Source: Nemophila menziesii
Lineage: Eukaryota > Streptophyta > Magnoliopsida > Boraginales > Hydrophyllaceae
Direction of reading: 5' to 3'
Length of the DNA: 64,000 nt
Assembly: GCA_029959085.1 (NCBI GenBank)
Contig: JARWIR010000002.1
Span: 60,752,154-60,816,153 of the forward strand
Shown here: piece after piece, positions 12,112-22,529 of the stretch
How the letters are laid out: each line of letters starts with the position of its first letter
How positions within the stretch are numbered: the stretch's first letter is position 1
Notes under the pieces: generated by a model
Databases searched by the model: none
Seen by the model: only the letters and a program-made list of their open reading frames with translations
Told to the model about the DNA's origin: nothing
Made by a program: the position numbers and the translations under genes

Positions 12112-13647
12112 GGGAAAAGGAGGTGGTGCGAGCTTCTTACCACTTCAAAGTGTCACTGCCTTACAATCTTCTCTTTTCTTAGGTTCTTTAGTGTCACTCG
12201 GTAATTGTCCGTGCTAACGTTGATTTAATTTCTTATTTATCTGAGCCATCTGAGTTTCCATCAATTTAAGTGTTACGGTCGTAGATTGTTGAATATTGAT
12301 TGGTGTTGTCAAGGTTTGCTGAACATCTAAAGCACCTTCTTGAGGTTGAGCAGGTAGAGATTTCTGGTTCATGGTCTCGGTATAAGCATCTTGAGAAGGT
12401 TGTCTCTGAGATTGATTTCCGTATGCTTGTCCACCTTGGTAGTTGTTCTAAGGTCTTGGTTGAAAGTTGTTTCCTTGGGGACGTGGTTGATATGCATAAG
12501 TTGGATTAGCAGCCCCATTTGGATTCGAATATTGGAAACCCGGATGGTTTCTATTCGGTTGATAACCTTGACCACTTGAGTTATAATTTCCTCGGTTGGA
12601 TACGAACATTACAGATTCTGGATTGTTTTGACAGGTCTCCCAATCATGATCTTATATACCGCAGTTAGAACATCCATAAACTTCTTGTGTAACATTAACA
12701 TCTGCTCTTCTACCAGTAACACTTTTTGTAATAGCTAGAGTAAGCTGTTTCAGTTGTTGTTCGAGTTTGTTTTCCATGGCGGTGAATTTTTCTTCAATCA
12801 GTGCAATATTTCCACCTCGGACAGGTGTTCTTACGGTGTTCCAACCTAGTTCATTAGTTACAGTTCGATTCAAAATAATCTTAGCATGAACTGGTTGTAC
12901 CCGTAGAAATGCACCACAACAAAGTAAGTCTAGATCCTTTCTTGAAGAGCCATCAAGTCCTCGGTAAAATATCTTCATTTGTTGAACTTCTGTGAGGCCA
13001 TGATCAGGGACTCTTCTTAAGAAAATCTGAAATCTCTTCCAACTTCTACCCAAAGTCTCGTCTTCCTCTTGTTTGAATGACGTTATTTCAACTTCCGCAT
13101 CTAATCTCATATTCGTTGGGTAGTATCTATCGAAGAACGCGGTTTGTAATGCGTCTCATGTTGTAATTGTTCCGGGTTCTTGAGAATCATGCCACTCACT
13201 TGCTCCATCAATAACGAAGTATCTAAAATTAGCAAAATACATTTGCTCTTTAGTTACTCCTTGCGTAATATAAGAATCACAAATTTGCATGAACTTCTGT
13301 ACAGCATGGATTGGATCTTCGCTAGGTACTCCTCGGAAATTGCCATAACTTTGAAACTGAGATAACATACCAGGATCGGGTCTGAATTTCTCGACATTAA
13401 TATTTGAAGGGCCAATTCCGAGGACAGGAGTTCGAAACGGAGCTTCTTCGGGGCCATTGATGAACCACGGATCATTGTTTTGAGCTGGGGGAACAGCAGG
13501 AACAAGAGGAGGGTTGATTTGATCTTCAGCCATCGTTTCTCTTGCTAATTGCTCCTCTAACTCTTTTGCTTAAGCTTCCCTCTTTCTTTTGTTTCCTTCG
13601 CGTACTAGGCTTTCGGGATTTGCAAGAATCACGATATCTTCACGCAT
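12112..13647 (-). pseudogene. Gag of element A, broken
   Basis: This aligns with the intact Gag of F. The ATG is at 13647, after a leader that follows the primer site. A stop lies near 13570. The capsid-like region (13533-13156) ends at a TGA where F has TGG. The next segment (13110-12652) reaches the zinc knuckle, which reads CSNCG then stops before DHDWETC. A Gln/Asn/Pro-rich linker with further stops leads to protease. The encoded particle protein would bind and package element RNA in the cytoplasm. It is non-functional as it stands. Confidence 0.85.
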
Positions 13648-13767
13648 AAACCAAAACCTGTAAAACTGAGAAAGAAAGACAACCCAAAGCGTAAAACTGA
13701 AAAATAAAACTAAAACTAAACTAACAATTAAACTACTAAAAGATTAACACCGGGGTCATACGCTACC

Positions 13768-13786
13768 GTCCCCGGCAGCGGCGCCA
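13768..13786 (-). promoter_or_regulatory. Primer binding site of A
   Basis: The complement of TGGCGCCGCTGCCGGGGAC lies six bases from the LTR. This site is complementary to the 3' end of a tRNA, tRNA-Asp type as in Athila-class elements. The tRNA assignment is from memory of the family. Confidence 0.85.
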
Positions 13787-13792
13787 AAAACT

Positions 13793-16510
13793 TGGTGGGT
13801 CCTAGGGTGTTATAAAATTAATGCAAAAATAAAAGGAACCACTTAACCGCAAGTGTACGGTTGTCCCAAGTAATATATGATAATCAAGTTCGTTCTCAGG
13901 GACGGATTAGGTTCAACCCAAATATTAATCAAGTAGAAGAATAATGGTTTAACAGAAAAATAAAAGATAAGAATTTTTGTTTGGTTTTTTTGTAAATTAA
14001 AGATGCAAATAAAATAAAGACTAAATTAAATAAACATAAAGGAAATAAATCAAATAAAAGACTAACTTCAGATAAGAGAGATACTTGAGTCTCGCAAGGA
14101 ATCCACTTAATCAATATAATCTATGTTATGTTTAATGGTAGAATTGGAATTATAATATTAGTCGGGACTCTAATATCTCCTAGCCCCCTGTCGAGTGGAC
14201 CTAGAAGCTATCCTAAAGTATCATAAACACCTGTATGGTCGAATATTCCTCTTCGGATGATATGATTTTACCTCTTTGGCTATGTAACTAGTTAAGCCTG
14301 TCGGTCAATAACGGACATTACACGGGTATTACCTAGATCTGTATTCAAACCCCCCTGCCGGATGATCACTTCGCCACTAAAGTGAATAGCCCAAATACTA
14401 AAAGCTAATTCTAGTTGTTCCTAAAAGAATTAGTAATGAAAAAAAAAGTAATATCCAATATATAAAACTCAATTCTATTTAAATCTAACAATCCCAAATT
14501 CAAAACATAGAAACAATTAATTAAGGTTCATCCTTTTAATGCGATTCCCAAGTATAAAGAAATTTAGCTCATGATGAAATTAAAGACTAACATAAAATAA
14601 AAGGAATTCATAATCAATTACAAAAGATAAATTAATAACCTAAATGGTAGGATGACGGTTGTCGGAAGAACGGGATTCCTCCAGCACTAGCTTCTCCTTG
14701 CCTTCTTGCTCTAACTTGAAAACCTTAAGCCTCTTGTGTAATTCTCTGAAGTGTGTGAAAGTAGGAGGTTAAGGGGTGTATTTATAGGTGTTAGAGGACT
14801 CTAGGTCGAATTTGCTTGGAGTGGAAGACAAGTTAAGAACTCTTAGATTCGTAACCCTAAATTCTAGGAAAGGTATAATTTTGCTGCTGATTTGATTTGG
14901 TCATATCTTTTTCAATACTTATCCGTTTGAGAAGTTCCAATATATAAAACTGCTTGTCTTGGAAAGAGCTTTCTATTGGTGCAGACCACTCGTCCAGATT
15001 CATAGCCAATATTAAGTTATGAATTAATCTTTGAAACGTGGCTGAAATTTCAAATTCATAAGACAGCTTTATATTTTCCTTCTTTGTGTAAATATTTCCT
15101 TAATCTTCTTATTTCCATGTAAATATTTTTTCCTTTACTTATTTATCTTGACTTGGTCTCTAATTAATTACCATTTATCTTTTAAAGCTTCACATTAAAT
15201 AAATAATTAAACTGCATATGCTTAAAAAGAATAAATCAAGAAATCAAAATAGGAAAGTGCACTCTAAAAATAGAAACTCGAGTAAAAACATATCCTAACA
15301 CTCTAAAATACACTAAGGTAGTGATTGGTATACTGTAATGGATTTTGGCCGGAATGTAATGAGATCAGTAATGTAATGGGACTGGGAATGTAATGAACTT
15401 TGTAATCATTATACAGTGCTTGGTATGCTATCTGAATGGGGATGTAATGGCCTGCTTGATTTCAACCTTGTGCTAATAACTAGTTTAATTAATTAAGATT
15501 ATAAATAAATTATTTAAGATATAAGGTAATCACTTTATTATTATAAAATATAAATAATTTTAATAAAATAGAATATGAAAAATAAATTATTTTAATACTT
15601 TTAAATAATTTGTATATATACTTCGATAAATCTTATATTTATACATTATGATTATAACTTTTATTGAAAATGTAGGATAATAGTATAATTGATGTAATTT
15701 AGAATTCAATTGGTTAGGTAACTTGTTTAATTGTTTTAAAGAAATAAAATTTTAATAATTTAATTAAAATTTTGATTTCATGTTAATATTTTGATATAAA
15801 TGTTGATTCATGATTTATGGGTATGTGAGAAATAATAAAAAAATGTTATAATTTTTAGTATATTATAGTGAAATATATCACCGATATATAAATATTTTAT
15901 ATAATTATATACGATTTATGTATGTACATAGTAAATATAATATATATTTTTTTTTTGAGTTTCTAAAAATAATAATATGAATTTTTACATATTTGATTTA
16001 ATAAAAAAAGATATGATAAAAATGTGTTATATATTAAGTTTAATAAAATTATTTTAGTTTGTTAAAAGAAAATATCCATTACGATTACGATTGTAATGGG
16101 TCATTCATGGGTAGTAGCTATGTAATGAAAAACTCAATTTTCGTAGTAATGTGATTATGGAAGGAATGGTATTACGGAGTTGATTACGACGTACCAATCA
16201 CAGTAATCATGTCTAAATCAGTATTGCCATTACATTACTGATCTCATTACAGCCTACCAATCACACCCTAAGACTTTATTCTCACTTCTTCTCCTTGGAT
16301 TGGTCTTTCATGAAGTTCAAGAACCAATTAACTTTGCATTAAAAACAGTCTAATTTAAGCACAAAAGCTCAAATTCTGCAAATAGTTAATTTCCAAGGGG
16401 AGGAAGTGCAATATGATCAATTAAGCCTAAAAGTCTATCAAATAAGTCATTTATTCACCTAAAAGGATGTCTCCAAAGGGCTATTAATTAGAACAAATAG
16501 GGAGACATCA
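13793..16510 (-). repeat. 5' LTR of element A (interrupted by a MITE)
   Basis: Same ends as the 3' LTR. A 952-bp MITE plus a 3-bp duplication splits it at 15314-16271. Its uninterrupted length would be about 1763 bp. Confidence 0.93.
15317..16268. mobile_element. PIF/Harbinger-like MITE inside the LTR of A
   Basis: The empty site exists in the other LTR (near 5130: 'cactaagac'). Here TAA at 15314-15316 and 16269-16271 flanks the insert. The ends are GGTAGTGATTGGTA and, inverted, GGGTGTGATTGGTA, and subterminal GTAATG motifs repeat at both ends. A TAA duplication with GG-starting ends is the PIF/Harbinger (Tourist) pattern. The interior is AT-rich with no ORF, so it is non-autonomous. Confidence 0.85.
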
Positions 16511-17113
16511 TGTACTGAGATATGTTTCAAATATCATAACCGCTAGATAAGGGCCAATTTTTTTAAGGTGATGAAACTTTAGCCAGCTCCTTTGCATACT
16601 TGAATATGTACTATGATGCCTCTTTTTTCTTCAAAATTGGAACCTTTAGGTAGTTCTATCATTGTGATGGATGACATTGGTTCCCCTATATTTTGTGATA
16701 GGTATGTTATTTGGTTCGGTTATAATATGAAAGGGAAGCAGCAGCAGTTAAGGACTGGGTTGCGGTTAAAGTGTTTAGTGATATGGTGGTTGTTATTCAC
16801 ACTAATTTCCTATGGATTCCAAAAGGACTTTCATTCGCATATGTATCTAGCTGAAAAGCTCAACATCTTACATGTATGATTAAAAGAATTATTTGTTTTG
16901 GACCCCTTATTCCTGTTAGGCATATTTTTAGGATTAGAATTGTTGAGATGGATATTATAGCTAGGAGCTTCATATGTAGTTGTATCTTGAATAACTGGTC
17001 TACTGTTCCTATCATCGTTTTCACCATGAGTCTTGGAAAACTGGGTGACCGCTAAGATATCGGTTAACTTTTTTTTTTGTACTTTGTATTTATCTTTTTT
17101 AATACAATGTTTT
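16511..17113 (+). pseudogene. Decayed LINE fragment, right half
   Basis: This continues the sequence split by A. A stretch reading VFSDMVVVIHTNF near 16768-16805 resembles the RNase H region of plant LINEs. The end, with 'aatacaatg' and a short A run near 17115-17128, resembles a LINE tail. It is heavily mutated. Confidence 0.4.
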
Positions 17114-17490
17114 TCTGATAAAAAAAAGTAATCAAATTATTTATCTTTATTCCCTCCATGGTTAAAAATAGCAAGAGGTGGTTGGCCTCCATGATGTATT
17201 TGATTGATTGGCGGTACTCTTCACACACCAAGCAGGTTCTCGAGATTCTCGACCTGTGGATGATGGGGTTACGACTCGCATATAATTCTTGGTTCCCTGT
17301 CATCTCTTCTCATACTTTTTTCTCTCTTTTTTGTGTTTCCCTTATAGCTTAAATAACTTGATCGGGATCCTTAAGCATGCACTAAGTATGGAACCTTCTA
17401 ACAAAAATGCAAAAGACCAAGCGTAAAAACTACACCATGTTTATCCTATATACAAATTTAAAACAAAACAAAACAACGCCAAAAACTTAC
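17114..17490. other. No gene; possible leader of a decayed LTR element
   Basis: I see no coding signal. 17475-17490 reads as the complement of a decayed primer-site region (TGGCGTTG...), which suits the degenerate LTR that follows. Confidence 0.35.
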
Positions 17491-18972
17491 TGTTCCCAAA
17501 GGTGTAATATAAAATCAACACTTAAAAGAGTACGCCCGCAAGTGTACGGGTCGCCAAGTAGTAAAAGTAAGCAAGTTTATTTTCTCCACATGGATTGCAG
17601 GGTTAATTGTAATGCTTTTAATCTAACAAATGATATTTGTTATGCTAAAAAAAATATAAAAGGCTAAAAATAGTAGATAGTAGATTATGTGTAATACAAA
17701 ATTAAAATTAAACTAAAGCAAGAATGAAAATAGTCTAAATTAAAAGGATTTAAACTGAGTAAAGATGCTAGCTTGCAATTTTTTTAATCACTGAATCAAC
17801 AACTAAATTAATTACTAGAGTAAAGGTCAATTTGGTACTTTTCACATTAACCGGGATTCTAAAGTCCTTTTAAATCCCTCGCGAGTAGATAGGGGCTACT
17901 TTCTAAATATAGATACCTCTCATGAGTGATATATTTATGGAGCACCTAAATATTAAACCCTGGTTTGGCTATATGAATTATCTAGGTTTTTCAGTTCTTA
18001 AGATCACTTCACACGATTATTATCTAGGTCTACCTATTTATACTCCTCCAGCGAAAGCTAAGGATTTCGCTTTATGTGGTCTTTATAAGCATATTTTTGA
18101 TAATATCAAGATAATAATAAACAGAAAGATAAATAAAAATTATTTAAATCTTAAAAGATCCCAATAATCATAAATAATCAAGAAGTTGTATTTAGGGTTC
18201 ACAATCTAGACATCCCAAACTAATAGGGTATTTAGCTCATACTCAAATTCAAAAAAACTAAAAACAAAGACATAATATGTAGTTTAAGAGAGAGAATTAC
18301 AAAAGATGTTTTTTTTTCTTGCTCTCCAAGCTTCTCTTTTGATTCCTACGCTAATGAATGTTAAAATATGATGAAATCCATTGAAAAGTATGTAAAGATA
18401 CTAATATATACTAGGAACTCTGGAGGTTTAAATCATGGACCCATAAAATAGGTCAATAGTGGCTCGTGGACCTCTTTTATTAATTCTGGATTACTCAAGT
18501 CATGCGTCTTAAACACCCATAAATCCCTGGTTTCAATTCGGAATTGATCATTATTTTTTTCTACGCATTCTAGACTCCAAGATATATCTTTTGAGCTAAA
18601 AGTAATGATTAAATTTGGTACCAATTATTTGTTGTGATTTGTGCAAGTTGACGAATCCATTTTTTCAGTGTTGGTGCTTTGACTTCTAATGATCTTTTTA
18701 ACTCCTTGCCTTGTCTTGATCTCGGTATCACTCATATTGGGTGTTTCTTTATCTTCTTGACTCTTTAGTGTGACTTTTTAATACTTGAATGCTCCATGTT
18801 CTAAGAGTTATAAAGTAAAACATAAAACTACCACAAATTTCTTAAAAACAAGAATAATATCATGTAATAGCTAAGTATTTAATATATGCTAAATCAAGGC
18901 ATAAATACCATCTTTTAAATCATAAAAAAAATATTAAAATTATTAAATCATATTACAAAAGACGAGACATCA
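17491..18972 (-). repeat. Degenerate Athila-type LTR
   Basis: The plus strand begins TGTTCCCAAAGGTG and ends GAGACATCA, so the LTR would run TGATGTCTC...GGGAACA. It shares the 'cgcaagtgtacggg' block and the 'gggattctaaa' region with the other LTRs. Next to it at 17477-17490 is a decayed primer site. It is probably the 5' LTR of an otherwise lost element. Confidence 0.6.
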
Positions 18973-19302
18973 ATCCTATTGAGTTTTCTAGCAATGTTTT
19001 TAACGAGGCGGATAAACATGTAAAAGAATATTCTATTCTTTTTTCTTTACAAGATTTTATCACATTGTTTTCTTAGAAATATTTTAATGAGACATATTTT
19101 CAAAAACTGAATATCCAAAATGTTATGAAATATCATATATGTGGATATTAAGTTTTGGTCCATATAGTTGAAGTCCAAATGACAAGTCCAAAGAAATCAA
19201 ACCCCTATATGTTTTACTTACGGCTTTTTGTATATAATGACTTGTACATTGTATTATATACTCCAATAATAACATCAATAATATTAAAAAAAAAATTAAC
19301 TA
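18973..19302 (+). mobile_element. Copia-like 3' end remnant
   Basis: The motif 'gtttttaacgaggc' at 18995-19008, followed by a pyrimidine-rich stretch, is the block common plant Ty1/copia elements carry just before the polypurine tract. At 19121 'TGTTATGAAATATC' resembles a copia LTR start. The right end is obscured by the SINE at 19303. The call rests on motif memory. Confidence 0.4.
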
Positions 19303-19460
19303 GTTGGGTTAGTTTAATTGGCCAAAACTTTAATATTTCTCCAGTCTTTAAAGGGGTAAAACAAGAGGTACAAGTTCGAATATCCAAAAAGGCGTGTATA
19401 TTTCTCATGGGATTAGTCGTGATACACGAAAGCGGGCCCGAAACCCATGTATTAAAAAAA
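19303..19460 (+). mobile_element. tRNA-derived SINE, decayed copy
   Basis: An A-box-like GGTTAGTTTAATTGG, a B-box-like AAGTTCGAATATCC and an A tail at 19454-19460 are visible. The 3' part ('aggcgtgtatatttc..gattagtcgtg') matches the SINE at 27465-27708. Confidence 0.55.
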
Positions 19461-19556
19461 TAATAATAATAATATTACTTTCTTTTCTTATCTTTTATTC
19501 TTTTTTATGTTATGTTCAAGACTATTTTACTTTACTTTCATAATATATTATATATT

Positions 19557-20940
19557 TTTTGGTTACATCTAGGGTCGAAAGACCAGTAAGCCAAAACTAA
19601 CTTACAAAACTTCCGTAGGAGGGCATACTATAGTCCTAGGAGTAGCTATACCGCATTTATCCTTGATAACAGTCTCTTTAATCTCACAGACGGGTCAGCA
19701 TAATAAACTGGGTCTCCATCCAAATGCACTCCCATTTTAGCCATAAAATCCGCACAATAGTTTGCCTCTCTATAAACGTGAATAAACTCAAATCCCGTGT
19801 GAGACACGAGGATATCTCTGCACTCTTTCAGTAGTGTGTCTAACCGATTCCTAGTAATCCCACCACCCTTTACTAGCGCGTGCAACTCTAGCGAATCAGT
19901 TTCGACAACAACTACCTCATAAGACCTTTGAATAGCCAAGGATAAACCACAACGTAAAGCGATAAGCGCCGATTGGAAGGCCGAAGTAGCCTTAGTCATA
20001 CCCGCAAAGCCGCCCAGAAAAACCCCATCCACATCTCGGAAGACTCCACCCACACCTGCTTCCGAGGATCCCTGTTTAAAACTTCCGTCAATATTTAACT
20101 TAATACCCACAAATGGTTTAGTCCACTTAACAAGAGTACTTTGCATGGAGACAATCAACCCACCATCTATCTCTTTCCCCAAGCTCTAATATAATTAGCT
20201 ACATTATTTTCAACAATATATCGCAAGGCTTGAATCGATTTACCTCTTTTGCCCCCATTAAAAATTCGATCATTACGATCAGTCCAAATTGTCCAAATAA
20301 TAAATAGGAAGTGCAATTAGTTTTAACTCCATACCATTAGCTGTACCTTTGCAGCCAAGAATCGCTTTCCACCATTCCCTATTCGCCTTGTAACCCACCT
20401 GGAAAAACAGTCCCATCAGTGTGATGTTCATGACCCACTTGTTCTGCAGAATTTATTCTCTTTCTGTACCAAAAACACCATCCTCTCGAATGTCGTCCAG
20501 CGTTGTACTAACGCATAGTCCCAGCAGTGTGATGTTCATGACCTACTTGTTCTGCAGAATTTATTCTCTTTATGTACCAAAAACACCATCCTCTCGAATG
20601 TCGTCCAACGCTGTACTAACGCACAGTCCCAACAGTGTGATGTTCATGACCTACTTGTTTTGCAGAATTTATTCTCTTTCTGTACCAAAAACACCATCCT
20701 CTCGAATGTCGCCCTGTACTAACGCCATGACTTCCATACAGTTCATTATCCGATACAGCGCGACTCACCATTTCTTTCTAGCTCTCGCAATTCTGCAGGC
20801 CGACTAAGGCTGGCCATCCGTTCCGAAGCTCCGAGATGCGTTTCAGTTTCTATTGCAATCCAACATCCTGTGCATATGTTACTAACATCCACTCCTCGAT
20901 GAGCAAGGTTTGAAGCTTTTATATTACAGATGTCATTCTT
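19557..20940 (-). pseudogene. LINE 3' fragment: zinc-binding region and RNase H
   Basis: The 178-aa frame at 20182-19646 is a LINE-type RNase H. It has NIDGS, ALRCGL, VETDSL and the C-terminal HVYREANYCADFMA. The second acidic residue normally found before ALRxGL appears lost. Upstream frames (20930-20190) contain VDVSNICTGC..ETETH, a zf-RVT motif, and then broken sequence. A 108-bp triplication sits inside. The 3' end near 19557 has a short A-rich tail. Remains of an L1-type element. Confidence 0.7.
20409..20731. repeat. 108-bp tandem triplication
   Basis: Units begin at about 20409, 20517 and 20625, each with 'gtgatgttcatgac' and 'ccatcctctcgaatgtc'. 108 is a multiple of three, so a chance ORF at 20421-20807 stays open across the copies. 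Confidence 0.9.
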
Positions 20941-21175
20941 TTATCATATATACATTTAAATAGAAGATAGAAAAAAATTAATTAGAATAAAAAAATAAAA
21001 TTATAGTCATATAAATATTTGAGCCAATTAGAGATTAATGCCTATTAAAAAACTTATTTAAAAAAAGGTGCCTATAATAAGATTTTTTATAGAAAAATGC
21101 CCCATCCCAAACTACCCTTATAATTAACAATTAAAAAAAAAAAAATTAGAAAAAAACAAAACAAAAACTAATAAA

Positions 21176-21634
21176 CACACGCGCGCGTCCGTGAAATTTT
21201 TTTAAAATCGTCATAACTAATTCTAAACAAATCAAAAAAATAAAAAAATTTATATATTTGGATAAATCAAATTAATATTTACGTCTATAATTTTTTTCAG
21301 AATTTTTTGAATTTTTTGATTTTTTTGAATTATTTTAAATTTTTTAATTCGCAGAACATGGAATTCCATGTTTAAAACATAGAATTCCATGTTTTGATAT
21401 AAGAAATTTGTTTCCCGCAAACACGAAATTCACTGTTTAAAACATGGAATTCCATGTTCTGCGAATTAAAAAAATTTAAAAAATCAAAAAAAACAAAAAA
21501 TTCAGAAAATTCCGAAAAAAATCATAGACGTAAATATTAATTTGATTTATCCAAATATGATTTTTTTCGTTTTTTTGATTTTGTTTGAATTAGTTATGGC
21601 GATTTTAAAAAAATTTCACGGACGCGCGCGTGTG
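21176..21634. repeat. 459-bp near-perfect inverted repeat
   Basis: CACACGCGCGCGTCCGTGAAATTT at the left returns inverted at the right, and pairing continues inward for about 200 bp per arm. Near the apex three EcoRI-centred palindromes of the ACATGGAATTCCATGT type occur at 21356, 21377 and 21441. Confidence 0.85.
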
Positions 21635-21640
21635 ATGAAA

Positions 21641-21753
21641 TTAGTAGTAGGTGGTGGTGGTGGAAGTGGTGATGGTTGTGGTGGTTGTATTGGTGGTGGT
21701 GGTGGTTGTGATGGTGGAGGTGGTGATGGGGGTGGTGGTGGTGAAAATACCCT
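21641..21753. repeat. GGT-rich microsatellite
   Basis: Imperfect (GGT)n/(GAT) run. It yields Gly-rich and His-rich frames on the two strands, both artefacts. Confidence 0.9.
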
Positions 21754-21952
21754 ATTATTTGTTTAAGATTTAAAATAAATATTGTATTAAAATAAAATAA
21801 TATATTTAATAATAAAGATAGTATAGGTATAAAAAATATAAAGGGAATGATTGTTCTATTAGGCATTTATCTCTAAATAAAAAAATTAGAGGCTTAAAAA
21901 AATTAAAGGCATCATTAAAGAAGCATTTATCTCTAATTACCCCTAAATAGAT

Positions 21953-22529
21953 ATATACCTAAAGTGATAGAAAAATGAAAGCATTACTCAAAAGTAAAAC
22001 AATTGTGGCAAAATAAATATTTACGATGTTCCTTTTTCAAAAGTTAATAATATTAAATATAAAGAATGAAATTGGGGCCATGGTAGGCCTCTTCTTGGTC
22101 TGCAGATTCGTTTAAGTAAAGGTTTTCTTGGACAAGTTACTGGCAGTGAGTAAATCTCCCATAATTTTATCAGTCAAAGTTTCTCTCTCTCACACACGAG
22201 TTATCTGCAATACATATATCAAAAGATAGCCAAAAGGAGAGCAATAAATTCTACCCATTTTGTGTCAAAAAAAAACTCAAGATTCTTTCTAAAATTCACC
22301 TGTATACTTTCTAAGCTAATAAGTTACTTTACAAGCTTTAAACTACTGCTCAAAACAGAGTGGCCGAACTAAAATATTACACTCCAAAATAAATATACAT
22401 CTTTTAATAAATTTATGTAAAATTTAATTACCTATAAATCATGTTAGTGACTTGGTACCATGTAATATCTACAAATATAATTAGTTATTAAAGAAATCGC
22501 ATATTTATTTGGATATATCATCAAACAAT
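21953..22529. other. No gene; region downstream of EVN
   Basis: AT-rich, probably including the 3' UTR of the dolichol kinase gene on the minus strand. I see no clear polyadenylation signal that I can single out. Confidence 0.4.

Larger units (their letters stand above)
3604..16510 (-). mobile_element. Complete Athila-like element A with mutated genes
   Basis: Both LTRs, primer site, polypurine tract and a perfect 5-bp target duplication are present: TGTAC before 3604 and after 16510. Gene order on the minus strand is gag, protease, RT, RNase H, integrase, then a small 3' ORF, which is the Ty3/gypsy order. The primer site matches the tRNA-Asp-type site reported for Athila-class elements. In-frame stops and shifts inactivate gag-pol. 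The 5' LTR holds a later MITE. Without it the element is about 11.95 kb. Confidence 0.93.
21021..21943. mobile_element. Foldback, possibly Mutator-like MITE
   Basis: The ends pair as GAGCCAATTAGAGATTAATGC and the complement of GCATTTATCTCTAATTACCCC. The flanks TAAATATTT and TAAATAGAT could be a 9-bp duplication with two changes, which is the Mutator hallmark. There is no transposase. The interior is dominated by a large hairpin and a GGT tract. Confidence 0.4.

Noticed and set aside
11337..12217. Plus-strand ORFs opposite A protease and gag
   Set aside because: Antisense shadows of the coding sequence; the same shadows appear opposite F at 61402-62283.
21542..21866. Gly-rich and His-rich ORFs on opposite strands
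   Set aside because: Both are translations of the GGT microsatellite within a foldback element.
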